A program made the position numbers and the translations under genes. Of a DNA stretch of 64,000 bases, positions 35,400 through 48,487 are shown in pieces. The notes under the pieces are model-generated. The model had not been told where the DNA came from. It was given only the letters and a program-made list of their open reading frames with translations, and ran no database searches. The first letter of the stretch is position 1. Every line of letters starts with the position of its first letter. Source of the DNA: Cryptomeria japonica (lineage: Eukaryota > Streptophyta > Pinopsida > Cupressales > Cupressaceae); NCBI RefSeq assembly GCF_030272615.1, contig NC_081413.1, positions 101,160,239 to 101,224,238 on the forward strand, written 5' to 3'.

Positions 35400-37530
35400 T
35401 TTGTGTGGAACATTTCTTATGTTTTTTGGTTTGAATTTGTAGGGAATGTTTTCAGTGCAAATTGTCCGGAATGGTCCTTTATTTTTAGTTGGAAAAGTTT
35501 TGTTTATATTTTCGATTGAAGATTTCTGTTCTGCTCTTGGTAGTGGGTGCACTGATACAAATGATCTTCTTAGACTTAGAGCCAAGTACTGAATTCCCCA
35601 AGGATCCACCAGGGGTCTTGTGAATTCAAATGTGGGATACCGTAATCGATTTCTCTATCGTTTCAGTTAAATTCATTTGATTTTTTAAAGTCGTTACAGT
35701 TAAATCTATTTGGAAGTTTTCGCCTTTTGCTATTGTCATATTCTTTTGGAAAAACTCGGCATTTTTCAGCTCAATTTATTCTGAAAATTTCTCCTTTTTT
35801 TGGTTAAACTTGTATAAAGGTTTTGTTTATTTTTTCAGTTAAAGTTGTAGAGAATTTTTGTTAAATGTGTTGAATTTTCGTACGGCATCCATTTAGGCTT
35901 TGGGAATTTTTAAGAATGACTAAAGGATTCGGTTAAGGTTAAAGTGTTAACTAGCTTGGTATATTCATGGGACTTTTTATGCAAATATTCTCAAATGGAC
36001 TAATTAGGGTATTATAAGAAAAAATTAAAGGTTTGGTTAAGGTTAAATTGTTAGGTAGCTTGGTAAATTCAGGGGAGAATTTAGTAAACTTTGCTCAAAA
36101 TTGGAATAACTAAATGGTCCAAAATGTCGATCTTAAAAATTTCACACTGTTATACACGAAAATTACTTTTATTTTAAAGTATCAAGACTTGTGGAAGCAT
36201 TAAACCATTACTGTCAATTTTATTTTAATGTTGAAAAAATATGAATGAGATGGTTAAACTTAACCCAGGATATGTTCAAGTTCTTAGAACATTGTTCTTT
36301 TATACTTACATTTTCATCAAAACATGTTGGGCTTATGGTATGGTATGCCTTTGCTATTGGTCATACTGGTAATTCCACTTCTAGGATGTCAGCTTTAAAA
36401 ATTCACAAAACCGACTGTCGTAAAGGCTACTAAGTCTAGGGTCTGTTAGGCGAGTCACATCATGTGAAGAAGGATGACTAGATAAAGGACCCTGGATGCT
36501 TACGGAGCTAAGAAATTATGATTTGTATATCACTGTAGCTCTATTAGCAGATTGTTGTTCCTCAAGGAATTGCTTAAGGCACAGCTTCAGAAAATTGCAA
36601 CTGGTTTGTTGTTACCAGGAATTTGATGGTACTTGTACCTTACCTGAGCCTATTCCATTTTGGCATTCTACAATCAGCATCAAACATGATGTTGACCATC
36701 TCAATGGGCTTTATTGGCTTGTTGATAATCAGATGTGTCCTGTGATGACTGTTTTTGTTGAGGTGCAGACTGATTTATTTAAAAACCTTTTCAGCTCGTG
36801 AACAACTTGTCATTTGTGGTGATTTTGTGTCTCAGGCTGAGGCCCTGATAAGATGTTAACTACAGTTTAAGTTTGGGGTTGAGCCATGGGCAGACAGACT
36901 TGAATAGTGGTCATTATATCGACTTTTTTGATATCACTGGATGAAGGCATTGGTGCTTTTTCCTTACTTTTAGATAGATGAAAGACATTGTTGCAAATTG
37001 GGTTATGCTTCTTGTTGAAGTTCTAGTTATGATTTTGATTACATTTGTTGGACTAGGTTTAACCCAACTCTTGATTAGCTTGTAAGGTCCATCTCAATAA
37101 TGTCTTTCTAGCTACAAATTTTAATTTTTATCATGCCAAAATAAAAGATTGCACTTTGAGGTCTAAGGAACGGATAAAGAGTTTAATGAGATCTTATTGA
37201 GTCAACTTAGGAGCACTGACATAAGTTCTGACTCACACCGCTCTTTCCAGCATGTTGAAGGTCTTAGATGTCAATGCTGATAAGCTCGTGAGTTTGGAAA
37301 GTGATAAAGTTGTAACATACTTTCACCTTTGAGAAGATTAAAAGGGCCTGGGAGATTCTTTTGAAAATAGGGAAACTGATCAGTCATTTATTTTGTTATA
37401 ACTAATTATTGGTTTATCTTTAAAACTGCGCATCCATCTTTCAGTAGTCAAACACAAATCAGAAAACTCAAAACAAAAAAAGTAAGGGTGTATATTATAG
37501 TGGTATCAGAACTGGTTTTCCTGTCAGCTT
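35400..37530. other. intron 1, left part, no recognised element
   Basis: Moderately AT-rich DNA with imperfect local repeats (for example GGTTAAGGTTAAA...GTTAGCTAGCTTGGTA-like phrases at 35930-35960 and 36028-36066). TGGTATCAGAAC at 37501-37512 looks like a tRNA-Met primer site, but no LTR end is recognisable before it. Confidence 0.4.
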
Positions 37531-37639
37531 ATGTTTCTTACGAGTGTAAGAAAGCAGAAATACATTATGAGAGAACATAGAAGAATTTGGTGGCAGTCCC
37601 TTCATTCTGTTCAGTTATTGTGTAGTTGTACATTACTTG

Positions 37640-39840
37640 ATATCGAACTGGTTTCAGGTGTCATAGCAACAGCCTTTCTGTGTGACAAGTGCTTGTTCTC
37701 TGATGTCCTTGAGTCCCTTACATGTGAACCTTTCCCCGATCTGTTTGTAGGACTTGAAGTAGCCAGGGTGCCCCACCAAGGGAGTATCATGAACTGCCCA
37801 CAGAATCTTTCCCTTCATCCTCGATTTTCATACAATGTAGACTCTTCTCTTATAAAGATTGAGTTCATTGCAAACTATGTACTTGTCATCCAACAATTTC
37901 CCTTAAACACATAAGCAACAAAATGCATTCTTGGCATAATCTGCTATGGTTTTATTCTTTGAATCTGCAGAGATATGAGACATGGAAAATAGATTTGGTC
38001 TTCTAGACAATTAATCAGCAACAACATTCTTCTTTCCTTTAACATACTCAATATCAAAGTCATAGGCTTGGAGTTTGCTTACCCACTTTTGTTGTCGCTC
38101 ATTTCGAGTTTTTTGATTGAGGAAATATGTCAACTTTTTTGATCAGTTTTAACCACAAATTATTCACATACCAATTACTACTTGAACTTAACCAATGCAT
38201 GCATGATAGCCAACATATCCTTATCATAGAATAATCGCCTTTCCACCTCTGCAAGTTTCCAACTCTTGAAAGCAATCTGGTGCTTATTTAACATGAGCAT
38301 GACTCCAATTCTTTCTCTTGATGCATTGCATTCTAGTGTGAAAGGAAGGGTGAGATCGGGAATTCCTAACATAGGACATGAGCTTATTAAGGAAGTGTGA
38401 AATGTGCATTGTGCATCTTCAGTTCATGCGGAATCTTCCTTATTTGCAAGGTCAGTTAAAGGCGTGGCTAGCTGGTAGAAACCCTTAACAAAACACCTAT
38501 AGTAGTTGCAAAGGCTGAAGAATACTTGCAACTGTGTCAAGGTACTTGGGGTAGGCCAATCCCAAATTGCTTTGATCTTCTTCATGTCCAACTACACTGC
38601 CTTTGGATTGATGATGTGACCTGGATACAAGATCTCTGCATAGAAAACTTACACTCTGACTCTTTGGCAAACAATGTTTGTGCTTCCAAAATTCCCAGTA
38701 CTTCATCAAAGTGTTGTGAGTTCTCCTCCCATGTCATGTTATGTATCAAAATGTCATTAAAGAAGACAAGGATGATCTTTCTTATTTTCTTGTGGAAGAT
38801 TTGATTCATGTAGTGGTTGTCAAACCAAATGGCATGACCAAGAACTCATAGTGCTTGTAGTGACATTGAAAATCTGTCTTGTGAATATCTAATGGTGGCT
38901 CAACCTAATATCTGTTTTGGAGAAATAGATTGCACCAGTTCTTGATAGCTTTCTTGTTTAGTGCCTTATAATCATATTTGTTCATCTATCAATTCATTGA
39001 TCTGGGGAGTGGGATATCAGTTCATGATAGTTTTCTTGTTCAGTGACTTGTAGTCGATGCACGTCTGCATTGTTCCATCTTTCTTCTTCACTAAAACTAT
39101 AGAGGAAGCAGAGGGACTTGAGTTGGGTTTGATGTGCCCTATTTCTAATACTTCCTTAATTGCCTTTTCAACTTCCTCCGTATATCTCCTAGGGTGGCAG
39201 TTGGGAGTAGTGATGACGAGATTAACACTCTCCAACTCAATGATGTGCTCAAAGCCTTTGTTTGGCGGTCTCCTTGTAGGAATGCTGCTGAATACTTTAC
39301 TGTGCTTTTCCATTGATACTTTGCACATCCACATGATATACGTTCTTTCCTTCGGTGGGTTTTGTGATAGTCAGAAAACATTGAGCTGCCCATGCTGCTT
39401 GCCTATGGGGGAAAATCTTCTCCATTCTTTTAGCTAATACAATCGTTGGTGCTTTATTTGTCATTCCCCATAGTATCACTTCTTTTCCCTCTGACTAAAA
39501 ATTTGGTTCCATGGTCTCAAAGTTTTGTGTAATCTCTCCTAATGAGTGTAGCCGTTGGTTCTCCTATGTTGACAACATCGAACTCATCCTTCATATCATA
39601 TCTTCCTAGATTAAGATTCAACTAAGAGATCTTTCTATTGCATTGGATGGTGAAATTGTCGGCCAACATAACATTGAACCCTTCGAAGTCCTTTGTCTTG
39701 AGGCCCTTCTTGGTCACTTGTGTCAATGAGTACAACCATATTTGACCTCACAAAAGCCCGTGGATGTGAAAGGGGTTGTACCTTGGAGTTCTATAGAGCA
39801 GGGTAAGGGTTCCTCCTACCATGGCTCCTTCCTTTTATGG
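37640..39840 (-). pseudogene. gypsy pol relic: protease-like, RT, RNase H, integrase start
   Basis: RT N-terminal half at 39017-39334 (GFEHIIELESVNLVITTP, then SSIVLVKKKDGTMQTCIDY). The catalytic box at about 38760 reads FFNDIL, so the first Asp of the usual FFDDIL is Asn. RNase H at 37990-38372 (FTLECNASRERIGVMLM, then YDKDMLAIMHALVKF). The integrase zinc module begins at about 37740-37830 (VHDTPLVGHPGYFKSYKQ). Protease-like sequence at 39345-39840 is in poor condition. Frameshifts and stops separate all parts. Confidence 0.8.
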
Positions 39841-40329
39841 TTGGTCTTCCTTTTGTCCATTCTCCTGTTCAGGTTCTTCACTTTGTTGTTCGGTTTCCTT
39901 AGATCCTGATTCATCATTAGACCTTACCCCAATGAGATGGACTTGTTCTTTCCCAAGATATCTATGTCTACATGTGACCATGGCTCCTGTCAATTGAAAC
40001 ATAGCTTCTTCTTCCTTAACGCATTCCTTGCCTCAATGTCTAGTCTTGATAGGAAACTCTTGGTTTGCTATTTATTTTGTCAAAAGACTTCTTTGTAATG
40101 AAGGTTTTGGTTTGGAGTTTATTTGTTGGCATGGAAGTCTCTAGTGCCAAAGCTTGATTTCTTGCCTCTTGTAGGGTAGGCGCATCAAAAGCCCCTTGAG
40201 AGATTCAATTAACCCTTCAATTAATAGCATAGTCAATCTTCTCTTTGTGATGTTTGGCACTATTACTGACAGCTTCCAAAACTCTATTACATAGTTTCCC
40301 AATGAACCACACTATTTGAGCTGAGTCAA

Positions 40330-40900
40330 ATCTTTGAAATAAACTTAGGATCCTTTCAATCAAACCTCTCAATCAAAAGTTTGCAGAATTCATCATATGA
40401 GCTGACGAATCTATGACCTTGAGTTATTAGGTTGTGGTACCACCAGTCATGTGCAGTAACCTCCAAATGTTAGGTGTCAAATTTGATTGCTTCATCTGGA
40501 TTATTGGCTTGATGAATAGGAACATGTGTAGCTTTTGTACCCATGCACAAGCTGAGCATCTGTTAGATCCATCATAGGGAGAGTGTCAACTTCTCCAAAG
40601 CTTGCTGCACATATCTTTGAAAGGCTTGTGGCCTAGGCTCAGGTTTGTAATCATTTTGAGATTTCTTCATGTTAATGTATTTGGTAGGTGACATTTCACT
40701 TTGGATATTGTTAATATTAATGTTAACGTGTTCTGGATGACAAGCCCTAGTATCATCAAACAGTGAATTCTGGGCTTCTTGATCTGGAGCCTCCACATCC
40801 TTATTTAGAAAGGTAGGTTGGGTTGGTATTGGAGTTGAAACAAGAACAGTCCTTTCTGTGTAGCTGTGAGTGGGCACCCTCAAAAGCACTCGCTTCACTT
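40330..40900 (-). pseudogene. gypsy gag fragment
   Basis: The minus strand near 40390-40480 reads HDWWYHNLITQGHRFVSSYDEF with surrounding gag-like sequence; 40572-40898 encodes a polar segment that precedes it. Stops interrupt it repeatedly. It sits between the primer site and the protease/RT, as expected. Confidence 0.6.
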
Positions 40901-41215
40901 GTTGATTAAATAGGTGTATTCATATCATTGCCTATCTCATGAAGCAACTGTGCCATCATATCAATCATCACATTAAACTTTTTTTCAACATGATCCTTGG
41001 GGTTGTTGTTTCTGTTCATTTTGTTCTCTTTTTTTGCCATATTGCTATGCTCTGCAATGGAATTGTAGGAAACGATTTAGTTTCTGAACTCTATATAGAT
41101 CAACATTGTTTCTCGATCTTGTCAAGTGATATCTGGTTTCTCTGTCACTGTATTGCATAAAACCAAAACATGCAAAGCTGAACTCTGAACACACAGGTTG
41201 GCAACTTTGATACCA

Positions 41216-43322
41216 CAACAATGTCTTGAGCCAAAACAATAATGCAAATCTGATTCTTAACCTTCTACAAACACTTATTATTTGCATAACACTATCAGGC
41301 CCTAGCTTTCAATCAGATCTTAGACAATTCAGATTGAAATTACTATTTATGCATCAATAATATCATTAGATTTCAAACAGCATATGACAAAATTAACTCT
41401 TGATATCTTTTTTTAAAATGAACAACAAACAATAGGTGTAATTTTGTAAATATCGATCTCTTTATTATTACAATACTGATTATATTATATTCAAACGGTT
41501 CTGTGATATCAGTAACTACAACAACAATTCATGCAAACAACAATGATGAATTGGGTCAATACAATGTGGTTGGAGCACAGAAATGGGAATTGCCCAAAAT
41601 TGCCGATATTGGGCGATTTCCGAGTCGAGTCATGCTCGCCGAGTCCAGTGGGCAAAATCATATAATCTAGCATGTCCAATGAAGCTGAAATATAAATTTT
41701 GTATGAGATTGCCCTCCAAAATCACTAGGGTTTTCATCCTTGGATTCCCACACTTGAACACAAGTGCTCAAAACAGATTTTAAAAGGAATTTGTTAAAGT
41801 GTAGATCCTTATCCCAAATGGAAACATTTTCTCTCTTATATCATCCACAAACAAAATAGGTTGGCCAACCAAGCACACCTGCAACTTCAAATTTGAATAA
41901 TGATCATGGGTGGGGAAGATTCCACTTTGAAAGTTATGGCGCCAAAAGCTAACTACTAGAAACAATACGACACATGCTAGGAAATTTCGAAGGAAACAGA
42001 AAAATAGGTGAATATATTGGGGATTGGGGATTGGCCATACCACAAGACTCAAACTACAGTTCATGGTGGGTGACAGATAGAAGGTATGATAGGATGGGGA
42101 AGTTTGACACTTCGACAGGAATAAGGGAAGAGCAGAGTTGGAAGAAAACTCAAGAAAGGAAAGCAAACAACAGATGGAAACAGTGAAGACGCAAGTACAA
42201 ACCTAATATGTATAGACTTTGATTGGAAATGAGGTATGCCAATTTATCCAATTTCAGCACTTTATCATATCTCTTGGGATTTGAACTTGGGGCTATGTTT
42301 TTGAAGCCTTGTTTATCACTTCAGCTCAACTTATCCAACAACCATATTTAAAATCTATGTTACTAGTTTGGCCCCTTGGACCTATAATTTCAGGTCCGAT
42401 CTCTTTTGGGTATGTATCCATTCAGGTCTGTTCTGTCCTGGATATGGATCTGTATTTGCTTCAACACAGATCCATGCATCACTCTACAAAATGATTGCGG
42501 GCCCATCTAAGACGAATGTGTCTCAAATTTCACCTTCATTTGCTCTTTACCATGATGCACCCATCACTTTTTTGATTTTTGATTTTGAATTTTGTTTTTT
42601 GGCCAAATTATTGGAGGGAAATTAAATTGTTTTGACAATTTGGATGTGAAGAACAAAGAACTACTGACTGCTGATTAGTTCTGGATAGGATACTTCAGGT
42701 ACCTACTTTTAAAGTGTAGCAGATCCAAACACACAACACTAGCTGGAAGCGGTCCACTCTGGAAGTACACATAAGGTGCTGCTGGGAATGAGATGATAGC
42801 TTTTTTTTGGGCGTTTTTGATTTTTTTTTTTACTGATATATTGATTCTTTTTCTATTTATTACTAAATATGACATGTATTTCTATGGTGCTGGAAGCACT
42901 TACAATCAAAAGAGGGCTACCAAAAGCTAGAGCTAGTTCTTTAGATAATTAATGTTTATGTGAGTTAAATCAGTGGTTCCTTATTACTGAAACAATGTTC
43001 CACGTATCGAAAGTCAATTGAGCAGTACATTGCTAATGAAATTACATGGCCATTTAAAACATGTTATAAATGAGTTTATGAAAGGAACCAATAGCCAAAA
43101 GATTGAAAGCTCTTAAAACAAAAATATCTTAAAGTTCTAAATACAAAAACGTTAGAAACCATAAATTGATTGATAAGCCATCGACTTTTAAAAAGTATCT
43201 GCACTAGTATTGCTTGCATTGAATAAGCATACTTCCAAGTGAGCTGTTCTTAACTGTTTGACAGATTTATTCTCAATGACTAACAACTGGCTAGATCATA
43301 TGATTTTTGCATATTTCAACTA
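41216..43322. other. probable LTR remnant and unidentified intron DNA
   Basis: The part next to 41216 should include the LTR of the gypsy relic, but its ends are not recognisable. I see no ORF or repeat of note in the remainder. Confidence 0.35.
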
Positions 43323-43327
43323 GTGAC

Positions 43328-44855
43328 CGATGAATAATGATGAATAGTAAGTACTCAATAGATACTGAGAGGGGGGGGGCGAATCAGTATAGACAAAAAC
43401 TTCCTTAAACCACTTTGACTGCAAAGACTGAACTAACTGGTAAACAATATCACCGATCTAAAACAGGATACTACCGGTAAAACACAGTATGACTTTGAAA
43501 GACATAAACCGGTAACACTTAGATCTTCACCACACCTAATATCTCCTTTCCACTTCACCCATATGCATAAACAAGTAATACATCAGAAATATAAAGACCA
43601 CTGGATCAGCATGCATTACCACTTAACAAAAAATACTAATCATCACATGACAAAGCATCACACATGACACACTGATTTTTCACGTGGAAACCCAACTGGG
43701 AAAAACCACAGTGGGGATGAATACCCACAAATTGTTCTTTGAACTCTTCTGAAGTCCGCTCTGTTAGGAGCCTACTCTGGTTAAGGACTTTACAATAGGT
43801 TCTGCTAGGAACTGATCCTGCTAGGGATCACCCGGTTAAGGGATGGCTAAATACCTGGTTAAAGGTTAGAACCCTGTTAAAGGTTACCTCGCAAGAGGAT
43901 TTGAAGAACTCATTGATTTGAGTCACCCTGTTTAAGGATTTACACAAAGCCTGTTAAAGCTACCTAGTTAAGGGATTTTCCAATTGCTGAAATGGTTAGA
44001 AGTCAACAGGTAATACACTAATCTGATAACAACACTCAAAGCCAATGCAGATCCACTTTAGTTCCTTTGCTTCTGCAATCACACTCTGCAGGTATCAACA
44101 CACTTCTCAGGTCTGGCAAGAATCAAGTATCTCTTCACTTGGATACACGCATAACATTTGCCAACAACTTCACAATGCAAATCATCATCGACCTTATAGG
44201 AAACAGATAGGTCGGTAGCATAAACTCTAAATTCTAAACATTTAGGTTATCAATATAGTCGGTCCAATCCCGACCGTTCAAACACATTGCATTGAATAAA
44301 ACAGTCTTGAACAGATCTCAAGACTTTCTCCATCGTTCGTTCTTTGCCACTTCTGGAAGCTGATAACCCATCATGCGCTCTCCACCGTTTACTGAGACTT
44401 CACACATTCTCGAGGTAGATAGGATCAATCTTCTTCATGCAAGATCCTCAAGGAAATCCTTCACGCGCACAAGGCTGACGTGGCAACACGATCTGATCTC
44501 CATTTCAATGCTAACCCATCATAGGATGTTGTTGGTCGAATCACACGGACTTGAAATGCATCAACCGGAAACCCTAAAGCTGAGACTACCAACCGGTAGT
44601 CATATCAAATGAAACCCTGATACAAAACTTTGCACATACCGGTTCTCATTCCAACATACCGCTTCACCTTTTCACATATGCTGGTTCACATCATCAACAT
44701 ACTGCTTCACTTTTTCACATATATCGGTTCACATCATCATACCGGTTCTCTTGCCAGTTTGCTTGCCTCAATATACTTGTTCATACTACAACATATTGAC
44801 ATCAATGACAACATACAATATCATCACGTCATCAAGCTCTGCACATATGCCAACA
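43328..44855 (-). mobile_element. solo LTR, GATTCACCCCCC family, minus orientation
   Basis: Its left end has GAGAGGGGGGGGGCGAATCAG and a CACGTGGAAACCC...GGGAAAAACCACAGTGG stretch; its right end reads CATATGCCAACA. Length 1528 bp is nearly that of the inverted copy at 61316-62852 (1537 bp). Flanks GTGAC (43323-43327) and GTGAT (44856-44860) are a plausible target duplication with one change. The interior has many CCGGTT-type words and no ORF. Confidence 0.75.
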
Positions 44856-44860
44856 GTGAT

Positions 44861-45252
44861 GCCCTACTTATAATGCCCTTTTTTTGTGGTTCTTCTAATA
44901 TACCTGTTATCACAAAAGTTTGCACCCTTGTTGAGCTATCAACTCAGCAACCTTGTGAAACATGGAAACGACCACGAAGTGTGGGACCTTGCGCGAGGGG
45001 GTTGAATCTCCGGAAAAGGCCGGCTTCCTTCTCAATCCAGGTGTAGGTGTTGAACCAACAACACTTCAAAACTTACTCCTAAGCCTATCCTAACAACTTG
45101 CAGAAGAAAAGGGAAGAGGGAAATGCTTAAAATAAAAGGAGGTGATGCACCAAGAAGAGATTGTTTCTCTCCCTACCCGAAATAACACAAAGAATCAACT
45201 GAAATACCCAGGAGATGCACAAACTTCAGTTGTATGAGTGACCCCAATGCAT
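44861..45252. other. target sequence left of the 3-kb-LTR element
   Basis: No gene. The sequence continues after the inserted element at 53784 and may be part of an older LTR in minus orientation. Confidence 0.4.
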
Positions 45253-45257
45253 GTATG

Positions 45258-48200
45258 TGTTGTGCGTATCGCACACCCATCTCGTCTTGGATAGGGACCC
45301 CCAGTTCGTGCCTTTTTGTCCTTGTGGAAGAGGAAGGGGATATGAAGGGTCAAGTGCTGCTAAAACCAAATTCGGCCTCTAGGGCCATATTACGAACTTC
45401 AAACTCCCCAATTCTCGCAAAGTTGCCTAAATGTGAAGAAAGAGTTAAAGCCTGCAAAGACGTTGAAATGCCGATTTTCGCCAAATGAGGGCTAAAAGTT
45501 AAAAATATCAAAACTTTGAAAAAGGTCACAAACACCCGAAATTCGCCAACAATGGATAAATTGCGAAGGTTTTCAAAAGATCACAAACCCCCAAAATTCG
45601 CCAACAATGGATAAATTGCGAAGGTTTTCAAAAGATCATAAACCCCTGAAGTTTGCCATTCAAGAATCGCCTAGTTTCAAGAGGTTTGCAGATTTCTAAA
45701 ATCGCAAAGTATAAGAGCTCGCAGTGGTTGCAAAAATCCCGAAATTCCGCAGTGATGGATAAAATGAATTTGTTTTAAACTTTGCAAAATGCTCTAAATC
45801 ACCGAAGCTTGCTGAAGAAGGCGAAAGTGTCAAAAGTTGTGAAAGTTCACAAAAACCACCTAAACTCTGAAATTTGCTACAAGGGTGTAAAAGTCAAAGT
45901 TTAGAAAGTTTGCAAAATTGGTGAAATCCCTGATTTTCGCCAGCCAAGGGAGAATTGCAAGGAATTTATAAAGTTTACAAACCATGTCAAAATCCCGAAA
46001 TATAGAAATCGCGGAAATATGAAAATTCCAATCAAGTGAAAATTGTCGAGGTTTTCATCCAAGGGTAAATCGTGACTTTTTTGAAAAAAACCTCTAACTC
46101 CCAAAGTTCACTATTTTCAACTTAGGGAAATCGCGAATAGGTTAGAGTTTGCAAAATACATAAATCGCCGAAGTTCGCAAACTAGGGAGAATGGCGAGAA
46201 GTTTAAAAAAAAAAAAGAGTTTACAAACCCTCCAAAATCGCCGAAGTTTAGCATCCATAAGGAAATCGCAGAATAAAGTTTGCAAAAGCTCTCAAAAATC
46301 CGAAGTTCATAACCTAGAAGAAAATCGCAATTTTATAAAGTTAAAAAAGAGACCTCATTCACCGAAATCGCGACTTGAGGGTAAATTGCGAAATATAAAC
46401 CCTGCGAAAAGCTTTAAACACCCTATTTTTGGCAACATTGTAAAACGAAGAAGTTTGAAGGTTTGTTGAAGGAGAGCAAATCGCCCAAGTTCGACGCCTA
46501 AGGGTTAAACGCAAAAGTTAAAAGTCTGAAGAACCATCCAAAACCCCCATTTTTGCCGATTTTCGGGAGATAAAGGAAAACTTTTAAAAATAGAAAGGCG
46601 TTAAGTTACCAAGTTTGCAAAAACGCGTCTTGAGCCGAAGTTCGGCAAATAGAAGCGAAAGGTAAAATCGTTGAAACCAAGTTCACAAAGTGGCTTTTAG
46701 CCCGAAAATGCCAATGCAGAAAGGGGCGTTAAACTTAGATATTTTCAAAACCAACTTGTAGGCCGAAATTGAACAATAGGGCAAAATCACTTTTTCGCCA
46801 GTCAGCCAAGAAGCTTTAGTGGATTCAGATCGCCCAAACACCATAACGACCAAGGATCAGATTTCACGTTCGAAGAGAGAACGACATTTCAAGATACATC
46901 TCACAAAGAACTTCTCGGGCCAGACGACTTTAAAATTTAATATTTGTTAAGTTAAATTATTTAATTTTTCAAATTGATTTATTAAAATGAAATTGATCGT
47001 TTGCAGGTCGCAGGACGTCATCGCAGAAAACCAGGAGCCAACACTGAAAGCTGGAAAAGAAAAGGATGTAGGAACACGCTGCAAGAGCACGAGATCTGAA
47101 CCGGGCATTGGGAAGTGTTCCGCTGGACGACAAGTTGAAGTTCACCACCAAAGACCGAAGAACACTCTGGATACTACAAAGCATGCGTTCTCAGGAAAAG
47201 CACACAGCTGGATTTAATTACTGAAGTTCAGTTTCTGTAAACTGAAATTGTTTTATTGAAAAAAACTGCCTATGGGTCCCGCGCAAGATATTTTTGTGGA
47301 CAGTTATGTCCAATTACCGGATAGACTCAAAATAATGCCAAAATAGTTGTAGGTAGTTGAAATTATGGTTGGTTGGATAACTGAGAATTGATTGGGCATA
47401 GGTTGAAGTTGCTAGCTCTGGAAGGTAGATCAGGACCCTTGGATGCAGTCCATCCTAGCCTTCGATTCAATATTGTAAATTCTATAAAAGGTAGAGGCTT
47501 TTCTTTTAGAGTTAAAGATTTTTGTTAGATAGTCAGGCAGCTGGTTAGAATTTTGTAGTTAGATTTTAGAAGTTAGAATAGATTAGATTTTAAGCATAGC
47601 ATAGAGATGCTGCAGAAATTGTTGTAATGGCAGTTGAAGCAAATATATGAACATTGAAATATGGTGTTTGTTGTCTTTGTTTTAGTCTGTTTTCATGGTT
47701 TCTTTCAGTTGGTTAATTTTAGAGTGCATGGATTTTAATGGTGAAGTGTGGAGGGGTATTTGATGCATTTCTGGTTCATACCATTGGGGGTTTGCTGATT
47801 GTAGGTCATTGTGCATGGTTAGTTTGAACCCAAACTGTGCTTAGTTCAACTGCAGGTGTTCGTCTTAGGCTGTGCCAGAATTGGGTGCCTAAAGCGAGTG
47901 TCTTTGCTCTGAAAATCCTTCATCCCTTGGAGCTTGCATCGTTTTTGTCTAGTTGTGAGGGTATCTCTGGCGAAACAAGAACTGGTTTATCGAAATCTGT
48001 CTACCCACTACATCAGCTGTTATCATCCTTGTTCTTAGGCTTCTTGAACCCTTCCCTTTTGATTTTATTTCGTAGTCTGAGAATCACAGCAGACTAGCTT
48101 GTTGCAAAACGTAAGTCCCCTTGTGCTCCCAGCAAATCACATCGACCGTTGAGCTATCCTACAGTCAAGACCTGATAATCGAAACCTTGAGGTCGTCCCC

Positions 48201-48327
48201 GTTGATCAAATTGAAACAGCATTAGGGATTTCCTTATCTCAAGAGAGGATAGGATACTCAATGAATACATCCTGTTCTGCGTTGGCCAGATGAGGTCGCA
48301 AGTTCAACGATTTTAGACATGTCAACA
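45258..48327 (+). repeat. 5' LTR (3070 bp), upstream half a degenerate ~62-bp array
   Basis: From about 45370 to 46830 the words AAATCGCCGAAGTTCGC, GTTTGCAAA and AAATCGCGAA recur with a period near 60-65 bp. One unit is exactly duplicated relative to the other LTR (45540-45600 and 45601-45660 region), explaining the 59-bp length difference. The downstream half (46920-48327) is unique sequence. Confidence 0.88.
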
Positions 48328-48331
48328 AAAT

Positions 48332-48350
48332 TGGCGCTAGAAGGAGGGCC
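48332..48350 (+). other. primer binding site of the LARD-like element
   Basis: TGGCGCTAGAAGGAGGGCC lies four bases after the LTR end CAACA. The TGGCGC start is the usual form of gypsy primer sites. Confidence 0.7.
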
Positions 48351-48487
48351 TTTGGAAGGTACCTTCCAACAAGTTGAGTCTAATTGACCTTTTAAATGCT
48401 ATATTCGGGATATGCAAGATCCCTGTTAAACCAAAAAAGCCAAAAAATTAGAAAATCTGAAAATACAAAAAATATTTCTGAGTCAGT

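Larger units (their letters stand above)
37620..41215 (-). mobile_element. Ty3/gypsy retrotransposon relic, heavily decayed
   Basis: Reading leftward from a primer site (TGGTATCAAAG on the minus strand at 41205-41215) there are gag, protease-like, RT, RNase H and the zinc-binding start of integrase, all fragmented. The RT wording differs clearly from the Tat element at 1-14 kb and resembles the chromovirus branch. LTRs cannot be delimited; the 5' LTR should lie right of 41216. Confidence 0.75.

Noticed and set aside
37501-37512. TGGTATCAGAAC as a primer site of a plus-strand element
   Set aside because: No LTR end, target duplication or gag follows it; the match may be chance.
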